Positions 22,913 through 34,009 of a stretch of DNA of 64,000 nt are shown in pieces (within the stretch, counting starts at the first letter, position 1; each line of letters opens with the position of its first letter). The position numbers were made by a program, and so were the translations under genes. The notes below the pieces were generated by a model that saw only the letters and a list, made by a program, of their open reading frames with translations, was not told the DNA's origin and ran no database searches. Origin of the DNA: Symsagittifera roscoffensis (lineage: Eukaryota > Xenacoelomorpha > Acoela > Convolutidae); the NCBI RefSeq assembly GCF_963678635.1, contig NC_087071.1:42918153-42982152 (forward strand), read 5' to 3'.

Positions 22913-25457
22913 TCATACATCTTGTGAATGATGTGTCATTATATGTTGAATGGGACTTTGTGATATGGTTGGTCTGAAATTTGGGTTATGTGTTATTGCT
23001 AAATTTCGAAAACTTCGTGGGACTAGGGATAATGGATGGTTATGTGGTAGGGGTGGTAACTGTGGTGCTGTAGGCGTTATTTCTACATTGTTATGTTCTT
23101 CGTCGTATGTGTTTTGTCTTGTTGCTATTTTTGTGTTGTATTCTTTTATTTGTGCGTCTAAAAGAATTTTGTTTATTGATGATAAAAAAATTCCAAAGAA
23201 TCCTGCAAATAATATGCGTGCTACACTTGCTTGTCTATTGACTTGTGTGTGTATAGCACATGTGTTATAGATTCCTTTTAAAAGTGAAAAAAGAAATCCT
23301 ATAAAGTTAAACATTGCGTATAGAATAGTCAACGTTTCTAAGATGTAATAGGGCCATCCTAGAAAATCAAGAATTTCATTTTTTAGTGTAACGAAGCTAA
23401 AAATATTTATAGGTGAGATATCTTGTGGTCGGTATTTTTCACCGTTTAGATATATATAGTCTTTAATGTCTTTAAAATATCCGCTATAATCTTGTGTATA
23501 AATATCTGCAAATCCTGCGGTTTCGGCAAGTTTAAGTAAGTTTTGGTCAATTGATTGTCTTTGTATAGTATCCATTTGTGTTAATAATTCTTGGAATTGT
23601 TGTGTTCTAATGTGATGTTGGATATCGGATTTTGAATATATTCCAATTGATTGTAAGTCGATATTTGGGTTTCGAGCGATAGCTTTAATGCTTTCTGGTG
23701 AAAAATTTTTGAGTGACTGCATTAATGTGGGATATGGGGTAAGAAGGTAATATTTATCTTCATCAGGGTTCAGTTGTACTACATTGTGGCTATTTTCTGA
23801 TCCACATGGAACTGCGGTATCCCAGAAATAGGTTCGTCTTGAAAGTGTGTCAACGAAATGTACTTTATTCTTATAAAAGATAGGGATTCTTTTATAGCAT
23901 CGTTTATCTTCAAAAACATATAGTGGTGATACTTTTTTGGTACAGGTATAAAACCATAAAATGTTTCCTTCGTAGTCTAAAAAATTTGATCTATTTCCTG
24001 ATAGTAAATATCCTGCGTAGGGTATTTTTAATACTGCTAGTGCTAGTGATTGTAAGATTTGTGTCCGTTCTAATTCGCATAGTTGGTGAAGTGTTTCTAA
24101 TTCAGAGAGTGACATTTCTTGAAAAATTCGGCTAATTGTGTAGTCTAATTTCATATCTAAGTGAATATCATAGTGGATATTACCGAAATATGTACTATTC
24201 ATTAGTGATAATTCTTGTAAACGTGTGCTTCTAGTGTCATGGGGCTTTAGATATCCACCAGGTTGACCTTTACTTTTTTGAAAATTAACTGGTATATATG
24301 ATGTTCCTTCGTTTAGAGGATGACCTGTGGCATATGGGTCGATTTTTATTTTTCCAGTGGTCATGTCGAATCCTTTTTCGTATTCAACTAATATTTCGGA
24401 GTATTGTGTTTTGTGAAGTGGGTTTTTGTATTTACATGCAAGTTCTGTTTCTTGATATATTTGAAAACGTGTCAATTTATTTTCTATATTGTGAATGTTT
24501 CTAAAATTAGAACTTAGTTTTCGTGATGGATTTACTTGTTCATATGAAATTGACTGTATAAAATTTTTTTCGTGAAATTTTATCATTCGGGCGTGTATTT
24601 TTGCTACTTGAAATGTTGTACATGTGTCTTCGGGGAACCAAACAATTGTTGCTTGTGTTCGTGTTGTAGGGTCACAATAGCCTTGATCGTTTTTACAAGG
24701 TAATCTAATTCCTTGATAGATCATTGTGTTGTCAGATAAATCGCGTGTGAGTTGTATTTTTTCGAGTTGTATTTTCCAATCGAAAAACATGATTTTTTGA
24801 TATCCTTTATTTTTTGTGTCTGCTTTGCAGTTTGATGGGTTATTTATACCTATGTGTGGTATCCAGTGTTTATTTATCGTGTATGTCATAAGTTAATCTT
24901 CCGTATGCGCCGTTGTATGGGTATTTTTCATCTAATTTTATATGTCCTTGATATCTTTCGAGTTCTGCTTGATGTACAGAATCTGCAAAAACTTGGAAAT
25001 ATACTAACTTTCTATCTGTGTTTTTATTTCTTGTGATATTTAGTCTGAGTAACTCGTTTTTACAATCTTCGGGATTGAGATGTAAAAGTCGTTCGATATT
25101 ACTTTGGTAGAATGATTCGTGGTCAAGTCGGTTTTTATTTCCATTTGAGACTTGTGAACAATGTACTTTCTTTTCAGAAAATGTTGCTGTGAATTTATAT
25201 CCTATAACTGTTGTTGCTCGGGCTTTTGAATAAAGTGTCGCTATTACATTTGTAGTTTCTATAGCTTGTGGTTCTGTTTCGCATTGTGATACTTGATTTA
25301 TTGCATATTTGTGTAGTGTTTTTTGTTCGTTTTCTTCACAATCGTAATGTGTTACCAATAAATCTTGGGATCCTGTACGGGGGGAAGGATTTATGTTCTG
25401 GTTGGAAATTACTAGAAAAAAGAGTTGGAGAAAAATTATTATTTTTAGAATATACAT
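22913..25457 (-). pseudogene. env: Envelope-like glycoprotein, split by a 4-base duplication
   Basis: Two overlapping frames, 25457-24870 (195 aa) and 24889-22913 (658 aa), form one gene in the decayed copy at 3940-6130. They are separated here by a tandem TAAA duplication near 24875. The N-terminus is a signal peptide (YILKIIIFLQLFFLVIS). The ectodomain is Cys-rich (THYDCEEN, SQCETEP, EDCKNELL, WFPEDTCTTFQV). A membrane segment lies near residues 520-550 of the second frame (ETLTILYAMFNFIGFLFSLL) with a second hydrophobic stretch some 30 residues later, then a Pro-rich tail. The spacing of early cysteines recalls chuvirus-like glycoproteins of invertebrate elements, but I am not sure of the family. 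Such proteins mediate membrane attachment and fusion. The break should abolish the full-length product. Confidence 0.75.
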
Positions 25458-26779
25458 GTGTATGATAATCCTGAGTATGGGTTATAAAATGTGATGTAAC
25501 CAATTGTCTTTTTGGTATATCTGTCGTATTTGTATATTACTTCAGTTGTTATAAATGGTGGTGGTAGGGATTGAGCTGTTATATTTGGTGGGTTTAATGG
25601 ATAGGGATATTGAGCGATGTTGTTGAGTTTAACCGTGATTTCAAATTTTAATTGTAGACTATTTTGTTGGAGTATTTGGATGTTATGATCACGAATGTCT
25701 TCGTGGATGTCTTGTCTATATTGTAGTCTATTGAGTGCCCAGTTGTGGAGTCGGTTACTTTCTGGGTGTTGTCCAAATAATGGTGGAGGTGCTGTAAATG
25801 TATTCCAGTCTAGTCTTAAAGGAATATTTGTTGATGATTGTTCTCGATATCTAGCGTCGAGGTTATTTGGGAAATTTAAGTTAAAAAGTGTTGGTGAAAT
25901 CTGGCTTATTGATGGTGTTGATGGTAGTGATAATGTTTCTGGTAGTGATGAAGATGTTGTTGTATCCGTAGAAATGTCTATTGGATCATTGATTAAATTT
26001 GGTTCACCTTGTGTGAATGATTGTGTTGTCCAATATGGTAGTCGTGATGTTTGGTTTGGGGGGTTAAAGGGATTTTCACGTATTTGTTCAGATGTTGGTG
26101 TTGAACCTAAGTAATCTGAGGGTAGGCTTGAAGTGCTACGTTGTGAAAGAAGCGTAGGGGTTTCTGGTAATATACCAATGGGGTTTTCTGGAGTATTTTG
26201 TGATGGGGATTGGGGTATATCAAAATGTACTCGGGGGGTTTGAAAATTCCTGTTTCGTCGAGGATGTATAATTTGTCTATTTATTTCAACTGTATTTTGA
26301 TTTTGACTTAGATTTCGTATTCTACTTAATTCTTGTGGTAGTGTCGGGTATAAGTTATATGTTGGTTCACTTAGAGGTGCTTGTCGTTGAACTGGTTCTA
26401 ATGGTTCAGATAAGCGAGCGTGTCGTTCTTCAAAGGTATAAGGGTTATCTTGAAAAGAAATTCGTGTAGATGTTTGGGGGTTTTGTGTAGTTTTAGGTGG
26501 TGTTGGATTTTCTTGGGATGATGTCGGTGAAGACTGACTGTGGGATTGTTGGTTAGCAATTTTTGATGGTTTTTGATCTGTTCTTTTTTAGTGAAAAAAT
26601 TTATGTTTATTGTAGTACTCTTCTAGAAAAAGAATTAGAAGGATTGTTGCTAGGGCGAATGTGATGATTGCTTTTTTTATACATTTGCATATTGTCAAGA
26701 TGAGGGATGATAGAAATGTTATAAATATTACAAATAATAAAAAAAAAAAATGGGTTCTACTAAAAATGGTTCGTATCAT
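25445..26779 (-). pseudogene. Accessory ORF: hydrophobic leader plus Met-less 380-codon ORF, split by one TAA
   Basis: ATG 26777-26779 starts 63 codons with two hydrophobic helices (a CIKKAIITF motif between them), ending at TAA 26588-26590. The same frame then stays open for 380 codons to TAA 25445-25447. That part contains no ATG, GTG, TTG or CTG codon, so it cannot start itself and must be joined to the leader by readthrough, repair of the stop, or splicing. Residues 1-230 are rich in Pro, Ser, Thr, Gln and Asn. The last 130 are conserved with 3480-3909 (RLHNWALNRLQ, IQIL, TVKLNN, KYDR). It overlaps the env start by 13 bases. If the stop is a lesion, the product is a membrane-anchored protein of 444 residues of unknown function. 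Confidence 0.65.
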
Positions 26780-27005
26780 TTAGATAAGTTTTGTGAATCG
26801 TACCTGTGGATATAGTCAATAGCTTTTGAAAATTGGAGGTATAGTTCAAATAGGGAATAGAAAAATAAAAAAATATTGCAAAAATGATTAAGATTATTAT
26901 AAAAGCTTCAAAGGTATCAAAAAGAAATATGATTAAAAGTTTAAAGATCGTGAAAAAGTTTATGAGAATGTTAAGAATTATGTTGACTAGTCGAGAGAAG
27001 ACCAT
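26760..27005 (-). CDS. Small hydrophobic protein, 81 aa
   Basis: ATG at 27003-27005. Residues 5-60 are almost wholly hydrophobic (Ile, Phe, Leu) and would form one or two membrane helices, followed by a short polar tail. It overlaps the ATG of the next hydrophobic ORF by 20 bases in another frame. The decayed copy has a similarly placed hydrophobic ORF at 2390-2623. Not recognised. It could be a viroporin-like or regulatory membrane peptide, purely by analogy. Confidence 0.45.
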   Translation of the reverse strand: MVFSRLVNIILNILINFFTIFKLLIIFLFDTFEAFIIILIIFAIFFYFSIPYLNYTSNFQKLLTISTGTIHKTYLNDTNHF

Positions 27006-27596
27006 TTAAGAAATGGCTTCTCGATCGAATATTTTTTGTTGCTTGAGGCAATTTTCAAGTGTGGTCGAATTATTTTTGGTTTTTTGACAAGTGGGTTGAG
27101 TTTTGTGAAAAATTGTTGGGGGCGAATTTTATGGTGATCGGGAGGTCTTCTTTTTCTTTATTTTTATTTGTCAAGTGATCTGGGGTATTTTTGAATTTTT
27201 GATACTTTAGGCTAATTAAAATGGTCGTTCTTTTACTTTAGGCTAATTTAACATATTTGTTTGGGGGGTATTTGAGGTCTGAGTTGGGGAAATATTGTTG
27301 ATCTTTGGTTTATTAGATAAGGTAGGTTATGATATTATGGTGATATTTATTTTAGTTGTCAAGTTGGAATGGTTTGCTTATTTTTGACCTGGAGGTAGCA
27401 AAGTTATAGTTATAGATATGCCTGGAGTTTAATATCTTTCGTCTAGTTGGTTTGAGTTAGAGTTATAGAAGGTGACGGATTGGATGAATCCTATTGGCTA
27501 ATTTTGAACTAGAATTGTTTCGTGTCTGTCAGCATGTTATTTTGAAAAGTGAAAGTTCAAAATATTTCAGAGATGCAAGGATTAATAAATGTAAAA
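27006..27596. other. Spacer between pol and the hydrophobic ORFs
   Basis: Noncoding. The block ACTTTAGGCTAATT occurs twice 32 bp apart near 27204 and 27236. A splice acceptor for downstream messages would be expected around here, but none is clear. Confidence 0.4.
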
Positions 27597-30500
27597 TTAA
27601 AGTTGTTTTTGAAATTCAACTTTCTTTAATATTTTAGATTGTGGGATGAATGTTTTATAATTTTTGCGTGGTTGATTTCTAAGTCGTGATGACTCTCTAT
27701 GTTCTGATTTGTCGATTTGTTCTTGGGGTATAATTTTTTCTGTCATTTTTCTATTTTTTCTTTCTTTTTGGGGAATATTTTTTTCTATCTTTTTTATATT
27801 GTGTTTTATTGTAGTTGATTTTTTATTTTGGTTTTAGGGATGAATGTCATGTTGGTCTTTAGTTTCATTTTCTGTATGTGGGTTATTTTGAATAACTTTT
27901 AAACTTGTGAAAGAATATAATTGAGTTAGTTCGCGTAGTGCGTACTCTTTTGGATAATAAGGTAATAGGTTGTTTCGATGTTGAACAATTTCTTTTTGTT
28001 CTGAGTCAGTGATTTTGTACGTGACATCAGTGGGTTTTGCAATTATTTGGAATGGTCCTTTACGAAGGGGTTGTAATTTTTTAGAAATTCCTTTTTGAGT
28101 GTTAAAATTGGGTATTAAAACAAATGTTCCAATTTTTAAATCGGAGGCTGGTGTAAAACGTGAATTTATTTGTTCATTAATGTTTTGTCTTTGTAACAAC
28201 TTTTTTGTTATCTTTTGGTAAATTTCATTGTGTTTTTTATCTCTGTTTAAAATCCATTAGGTGTGTGTACCGGAGGCTAATTTAAGAATTTGTGGGTGAT
28301 GAAAATGATCTTCATCATGTGTGTGTAAAGGTAGGTTATAACAAATTGAATCTTTATTCGGTTGACAATGGCTTTGTGCATTTTTGTGAGAGTTTGCTGT
28401 AAACATTATTGGTTTGCGTGGCTTTTGATTAAAAACCATTTCATATGGTGACATTCCTAGAGTTGTCGTGATTTGTGAATTATATGCCAAGGGAAATAGT
28501 TTTACATCTGCTGACCATTCGGTGTATCTTGTATCATTTCCATTGATGATACATCTAAGATATTCTTGTAGTGAACGGTTCATACCTTCGACTAAGCCGT
28601 TTGTCCAAGGTGCATGAGATGTACGTGGTTTGTGTTTGATGTTATATAAATGATATAATGTGATGATTTCATTATTAATGAATTCTGTGCCGTTATCTGT
28701 AACTAAAATTTCTGGTAGTCCGAATTTGGCTATCCAGTGTTCATAAAGTGTTGTGTAAGCGTAATAAGCGTTACAATGTGGTACTGGGTTAAGTGCTACA
28801 TAATGTGTAAATGCGTCAACAATTACCATAATGTATGAGTTTCCTTCGGATGATGGTGAAACTGGTCCTTTTGTATCAAATGAAATACGGTGGTTAAAGT
28901 ACAAACTTTGTCCTTTAAAATCTTGTTTTTGTGCTATTTGTTTTTGGTTTGGATAAGGTTTATTTAGCTGACATACTATACAATCATTGCATAGTACTTT
29001 TATCCAAATTGGTGCATTTGGGAAATAAAAATTTTGTATAAAATTTGAATATGTTTTTTCTGATCCAGAGTGTCCTTTAATGTTTTGTGTATGCGAAATG
29101 TTAAAAGCTATGAGAATCATACTTAAAGGGAGACAGGGAACTGTCGATTCATTTAATTGGTATTCTAGAAGGTCTGTGTTTTCATTAATTGTTGTATTGT
29201 TGAATTTTCGAAAATATCGGAGAAGTGTTTTATTTCCTAAAATTGTGGTATCTGCTTTTACGGGTTTAGTTTTATACTTGTGCCATGATTTTAGTTGTCT
29301 AATTACTGGGTCAAGATTTTGATATTGTTTCAAGGTTGTAATTGTAATTTTTTCTGTTGGAGGGAGAAAAATGTTTTCAATTTCTAATTTAGATAAAGGA
29401 ATTGTGTCAAGTGGGTCATAGAGGTCAAAAACTTGATTTATTGTGTATTTTGAATCGTTTGTTTGTGGTCCTGATAAATTTATTTTATCAGTTAGATTTT
29501 CTTTTTCAATTAACGGAAAAAGGTCTTTTTTATGCGAGTGTTGTTTTACTCTTTTTTGTTGGGTGTTATTTTTTATCCATTGTGAATATGGAATTGGTTT
29601 GAAAGTTGATGTTCCAAGTAGATCAACTTCGTAGTGGTTATTTTGGCAATCTAAATAAAGTGGGAAGTGTTGTAGGTTATTTATTTGTGATTGTTCAACG
29701 TCAGTTTTTACTGCATATTTGCATTCTAGTCGGGGTGATGTTTCGTTTTCTGCAAGGTAAAATTTTATATTTTTGGGTATTTCAACTGTAGTTTTACGTG
29801 TAAGTAATTCAGGTGGTGTATTTCGACTTAATGTGTCTGGTAATGCAAGATTTTTTCCTGCTGTCCAAACTATATGTAAGTTTGGAAATTTCATTAGAAG
29901 TAATTGAAATCTGTAAACTCGGTGATTTGGGTTGGATTTTTGTGTAAAGAGAAAAATGATTGGTTTGTGATCTGTGAATAGAACTGTTGGATGTTTTGAT
30001 CCAAGTATCAGAAATTCATATTCTGTAAGTATATAGATTATGGCTGTACATTCTCTCATTAGAGTTGAGAGTCTTAGCTCTGCTTGAGTGAATAACCGAG
30101 AATTTGCTGATATAAAGTTCATTTTGTTTGTACCATTGTGTGATTGTAATAAAGCTGCGCCGATGCCAAAATTTGAAGCATCGCACATTGCGTAGAATGG
30201 TTGATTTGGGTCTGGAATTGTATTCGAAATTTGTTCAGTTAAGAGTTTTTTAATTTCTTGAAATCGTGTTTGATGTTCTGTATTCCATTCAAAATTATTT
30301 TGTTGTCTAAGTATATTATAGAATGGTCTTAAGTATAATTGCATTTTATAGACGTATTTGCTTAAAAAATTTAACATTCCAAGGAATTCTTGGATTTTCT
30401 TTTTGTTTGTTGGTGGTTGAAGCTTCTGAATAGCATCAATGCGTGATTTTAATGGAGTGATTGTTTTTCTTTCTATATTATGTCCTTAGAATTTAACTCG

Positions 30501-31037
30501 TGTTAAAAAGAAGTGTGATTTATCGGGAGCGGCCTTCAGGTTTTCGTTCTGAAGTATTTTGTGATAGTGTTCTAAAACTTGAAACATTTCTTCTTTTGTC
30601 TGTGATTGCATAAAAACATCGTCTAAATAGGTGATTGCGTTTTTCTTGAGTATTAGTAGTCTAAAAATTTTACTCATAAAAGCTGAAAATGCTGCTGGTC
30701 CTATGGATATTCCACAGAATAGGCGGTTGAATTCATATTGTTGATTTCCAATAACAAATTGTGTTAAACGTCGTGATTGTTCATCTAGTGGCATTTGATT
30801 GTATGCACTATTCATATCTGCGGTTATAAAGTATTTTCCGTTGATTTTTGTTAGAATAACTTGTATTGGTTCAATAGGCCAATTGCATTTTGATTCGTCT
30901 GTTAGTGAATTAAGATATCTAGCGTCTAGAACTATTTTTAATGATTCTCCTTTTGCTAGGATGATAACAGGGTTGATAAATGTGTTACCTTTTGGTTGTT
31001 CGTCCTTGTTTACCGGTGATATAATTTTGTATTTATA
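27597..31037 (-). pseudogene. pol: Pol: reverse transcriptase, RNase H, integrase; three in-frame TAA
   Basis: A single reading frame of 1147 codons spans 31037-27597 with TAA at 30486-30488, 28257-28259 and 27834-27836. RT motifs: VLDARYLN, ITADMNSAYNQ, FCGISIGPAAF and the catalytic YLDD (about 30618-30629). RNase H: YAMCDASNFGIGAALL. Integrase: an HHCC zinc-binding segment (HTQNIKGH then CNDCIVC), then FDTKGP, VTDNGTEF and LVEGMNRS, giving D,D(35)E with exact spacing. The C-terminus ends in IPQSKILKK, conserved in the copy at 1-6130. The first stop replaces the Leu of FLGH and the second sits in THT-stop-WIL. The domain order RT-RNaseH-integrase is that of Ty3/gypsy and retroviruses. The start is ambiguous because the frame opens after TGA 31038-31040 and lies out of frame with protease. 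Confidence 0.92.
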
Positions 31038-31048
31038 TCATTACTGGT

Positions 31049-32013
31049 TTATTTTATTAGCTGGTTGGCTAACTTATCAAATTCGTCTTGTGTTATTTGT
31101 GAATGTTGGAAGTTAAACATTGTCAAAAATTTCTGTTGATCCGCTGTATAGTTATTTATGTTGAATGTAGGTTTGAAATATGGGGTTTTTGTGATATAAT
31201 CTGTATTTCTTTTTTCATTACTTATTATATTATTTATGGATAATTCTTCATTAAGAATTGTGGATTGACAAATATCTAATAATTGGAGTATATTATTTAC
31301 GCGATATGCTTTTTCATGCATTGGTGATGTCGTAGCGTTGGTTTCGCAATATCCTAAAAGTCCTAAAGGTAATGTTACTTGATACGGTGTATTTTTGTAT
31401 ACATGTAACGAGATAATATCTGAATTCGAATTTTTCAAATATTTTATGGATGAAATTGTGACTTTGAAAAACTTATGAATAGGTTTGAATTCAAAGTCTG
31501 ACATATAGAGTTGTTGTTTATTTTGATTTTTATCATATTGGTGAACTTGTTTTATTGAAAAATTATATATGTTTCCTGATAGTGGTTTCAGGTGTTTTCT
31601 TTGTTGGTTATATATTGGATAAAATTTTGAAAAGAATGGTGGTTGTTTGTTTAATCTTTGAAAAAATGTTAGGGATGTGTCTTTTGTTTTTGTGTACTTA
31701 TCTTTGATTAGTATTTTATTATTCAAGATATTGATTGTTGGTATATATTTAGAGATAAATGGTATTCCAATGATATTGTGTTTAATATCAGTGATATGAA
31801 ATCTTTGTTTAAATGGTTTATTTAAAATTTTATTTTGCTCTATTGTTCTTGTGGGCAGAAGAAATAATTGAACTTTTCCATAGTTTACCAATGTTGATCC
31901 TTGTGCTGTTGCTAGTTTACTGGATGTTGTAAGGGGTGTTAGTTTTGGGTGTAATGTTTTTATCTCATTCCATGTGGGAATGTTTATTATGTTTGATTCT
32001 GCTCCTGAATCAA
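31049..32013 (-). CDS. pro: Retroviral-type aspartic protease region
   Basis: The catalytic motif LIDSGAESNII lies at the start of this frame (DSG at 32003-32011). The following GSTLVNYG and the later HNIIGIPFI are consistent with a gypsy-type retropepsin fold. The frame has no own ATG near its start and follows gag by a -1 shift at the T-run 32014-32020, so it should be made as a Gag-Pro fusion. The frame runs 321 codons. The part beyond about residue 120 is a long linker of unknown fold, and it ends at TAA 31049-31051, just before the RT frame opens. The protease would process Gag and Pol. Moderately sure that the protease itself is intact. Confidence 0.8.
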
Positions 32014-32020
32014 TTAAAAA
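32014..32020 (-). promoter_or_regulatory. Candidate -1 frameshift site between gag and protease
   Basis: On the minus strand the gag frame ends CAT TTT TAA. Slipping back one base on the five-T run gives TTA ATT GAT TCA GGA, the start of the protease frame. It is not the canonical heptamer, because the A-site codon is a stop, so a simple one-base deletion is the alternative. Confidence 0.4.
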
Positions 32021-33953
32021 TGAATTTCAAGATCTGGTGGTTGAAATTCTTTGTTTTTTGGACTTTCTAAAAGAAATGGTATTATCCAAATTTTTTCTTT
32101 GGGTTGTTCTTTTTGTATATTTTGGTAGATGTGATTTGTATTCAAGCATTTTGTTTTGTCATTTTCATTGGATTTATTTAAAGTGTTGATTTCGTTAGTT
32201 TCTTGTGCCGTTTGTGTGGTTTGGATGGGTTCAATATAATAATTGTGAAGGAGTTCTGATTGATTTTCATATATGTGTGATGAAAAAGGTTGTTCATATA
32301 TAATAGGTTCGTAGTCATTTTCGACTGCTATCATATTTATGGAGATAGTGTTTTCTGTATCACTTTCTGAATCTGATGATTCACAGTTTATTTGATTTAG
32401 TTGTAATTCGTTATTTCCTGTGTCATCAATACCTGGGGGGTCTGATGTGATTTCCGGACTTGATTGTACTGGATTAATATGTCTTTGATGTTTAGGTGTA
32501 CTACTTCTGTGGCGGTTCTTAGAATTATTATAATGGTTATTACTTCTGTGTGGTGATTGGGAATAATTTCTATAACGATTATTATAACTTAAATGTCGAT
32601 TTTGTGAATTGTTTCGTGATTGGTTTTGATAATTATCTTTTGATCTGTGGTAATTTGATCTGTTATATGAGTTATTCCTTGATCGATTGTTCGGGTAATT
32701 TTGATTGCGGTTGTTTGAATGACTTCTATTGCGATTATTTGAATAGTTTCTATTTCTATTATATGATGAGTTTCGTGATTGATTGTTTGGATAGTATTTA
32801 TTCCTTGATTGGGAATTAGATCTAGAAACAAATTGTGTTGTATTTGAATTTGATCTGGAGTAGTTATTTCGACTATTTGGTCGATTATAATGATTTTGTG
32901 AAGAATTTTGTGTATTTCTTCGTTCTGGTGATCTTCCTCTATAACTTGAGTTATATGGTGATTGATTTCTCGTGTAATTGGTATTGTTCGGAAGTGGTTT
33001 TGCTGAACTGTTGTTGCTGTATACATTTTTGTTTGGTAGATTTTGATCTTTCTTCATGTATTGGTAGAATGAGTTATTTGGTTCTTTATACTTTTGAGGT
33101 TTGTTTTGATTGTCCTGTTGTTTTTGTCTACATTCAGAAATACTCGAAATGTCCGTATCGTCGGCAATAATTACACCATTTTTTGAAAGATGGTTTGTCT
33201 TTAAAGTTTGGGTGTTTTTCATAGATATTGAGTATTTCAGTGATTTTTTCAACGAGGTCTGTATCTGATTCCTGTATAATGTTGATATTTGTGGTATTTG
33301 TTTCAATTCGATTAACATATTGTAAGTTCAGATTTTCTGTTTCTTCAAGTTTCATTGTGATTTCAGCTTGTTCTAGTTTGTCTACTAGTTTTCGAAAATC
33401 TAGATCGGGCTCTCGAATTGAAGAGGGATGAGATGCTCTCTTTTTTATTGCTATTTTCCTTAATTGAGGTGTTAAAGGTCATCATTAAGATTTCTGTCAT
33501 TTTTGTGTTTTTATAATCGTGTGTATTTAATGAATATGCTTTTCGAACTAGTGTTTCGATGCGTACTGCTAGTTGTTTAATTGTTTCATTTGGTAATCTG
33601 CGAATTTCATTACATAAAACTCTTTGTTGTTGCTTATTTCTCTCGGAGTCAAACATTTTTGAAAATTCTTGTGTAAATCTTTTCCAATTTGATTTTATTT
33701 CTATAGGCAATACTGAAAACCATTTTTGGGCTGCGCCATCTAAGGTTGTTTGTATCAACGCTGTGCGTCGATGTATCCAATTTTGATGTAGTGGCGTATT
33801 AATTGGTTCAGGTCCTATATTTAAAATCAAGTTTGCTGTTACTGCATTTAAATAATCTTCTACAGAATATTCAGGGTCTGTTCCTGTGAATACCATTAAA
33901 GGTTTTTTTGATGTTATTGATGATCCACCCATAAGGTATGGATTCATTGTCAT
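32014..33953 (-). pseudogene. gag: Gag (capsid, zinc knuckle, Asn/Arg/Ser-rich nucleocapsid), two frameshifts
   Basis: ATG at 33951-33953. Residues 20-160 form a Ty3/gypsy-type capsid: VFTGTDPEYSVEDYL, then GAAQKWFSVL, SNWKRFTQEF and LPNETIKQLAVRI. Near 33455 one base is gained or lost in an A-run, and the frame continues as SSIREPDLDFRKLVDKLE. A CX2CX4H zinc knuckle (CNYCRRYGH, about 33149-33175) is then cut by a second shift; its last Cys lies at 33130-33132 in the third frame. From there 370 codons run to 32014, the first part almost entirely Asn, Arg, Ser and Tyr, the last part acidic. Gag would form the particle and bind genomic RNA. The frame ends on a T-run directly abutting the protease frame. 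Confidence 0.85.
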
Positions 33954-34009
33954 TTATAATGATTCTGCGGCATTTGGCATTTGTGAGAAATTTGAGAGTT
34001 GATTCTTTG

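Noticed and set aside
22950-23270. 106-codon + strand ORF at 22950
   Set aside because: Shadow of the env C-terminal coding region on the minus strand.
25695-26114. 139-codon + strand ORF inside the element
   Set aside because: It is the mirror of the minus-strand Met-less ORF, which has homology in another copy, whereas this one does not.
27834-30488. Reassigned stop codon (all pol stops are TAA)
   Set aside because: The residues expected at the TAA positions differ (Leu in FLGH, Glu-like before WILN), and other genes end normally at TAA, so ordinary mutations or errors explain them better. TAA is also favoured by the AT bias.
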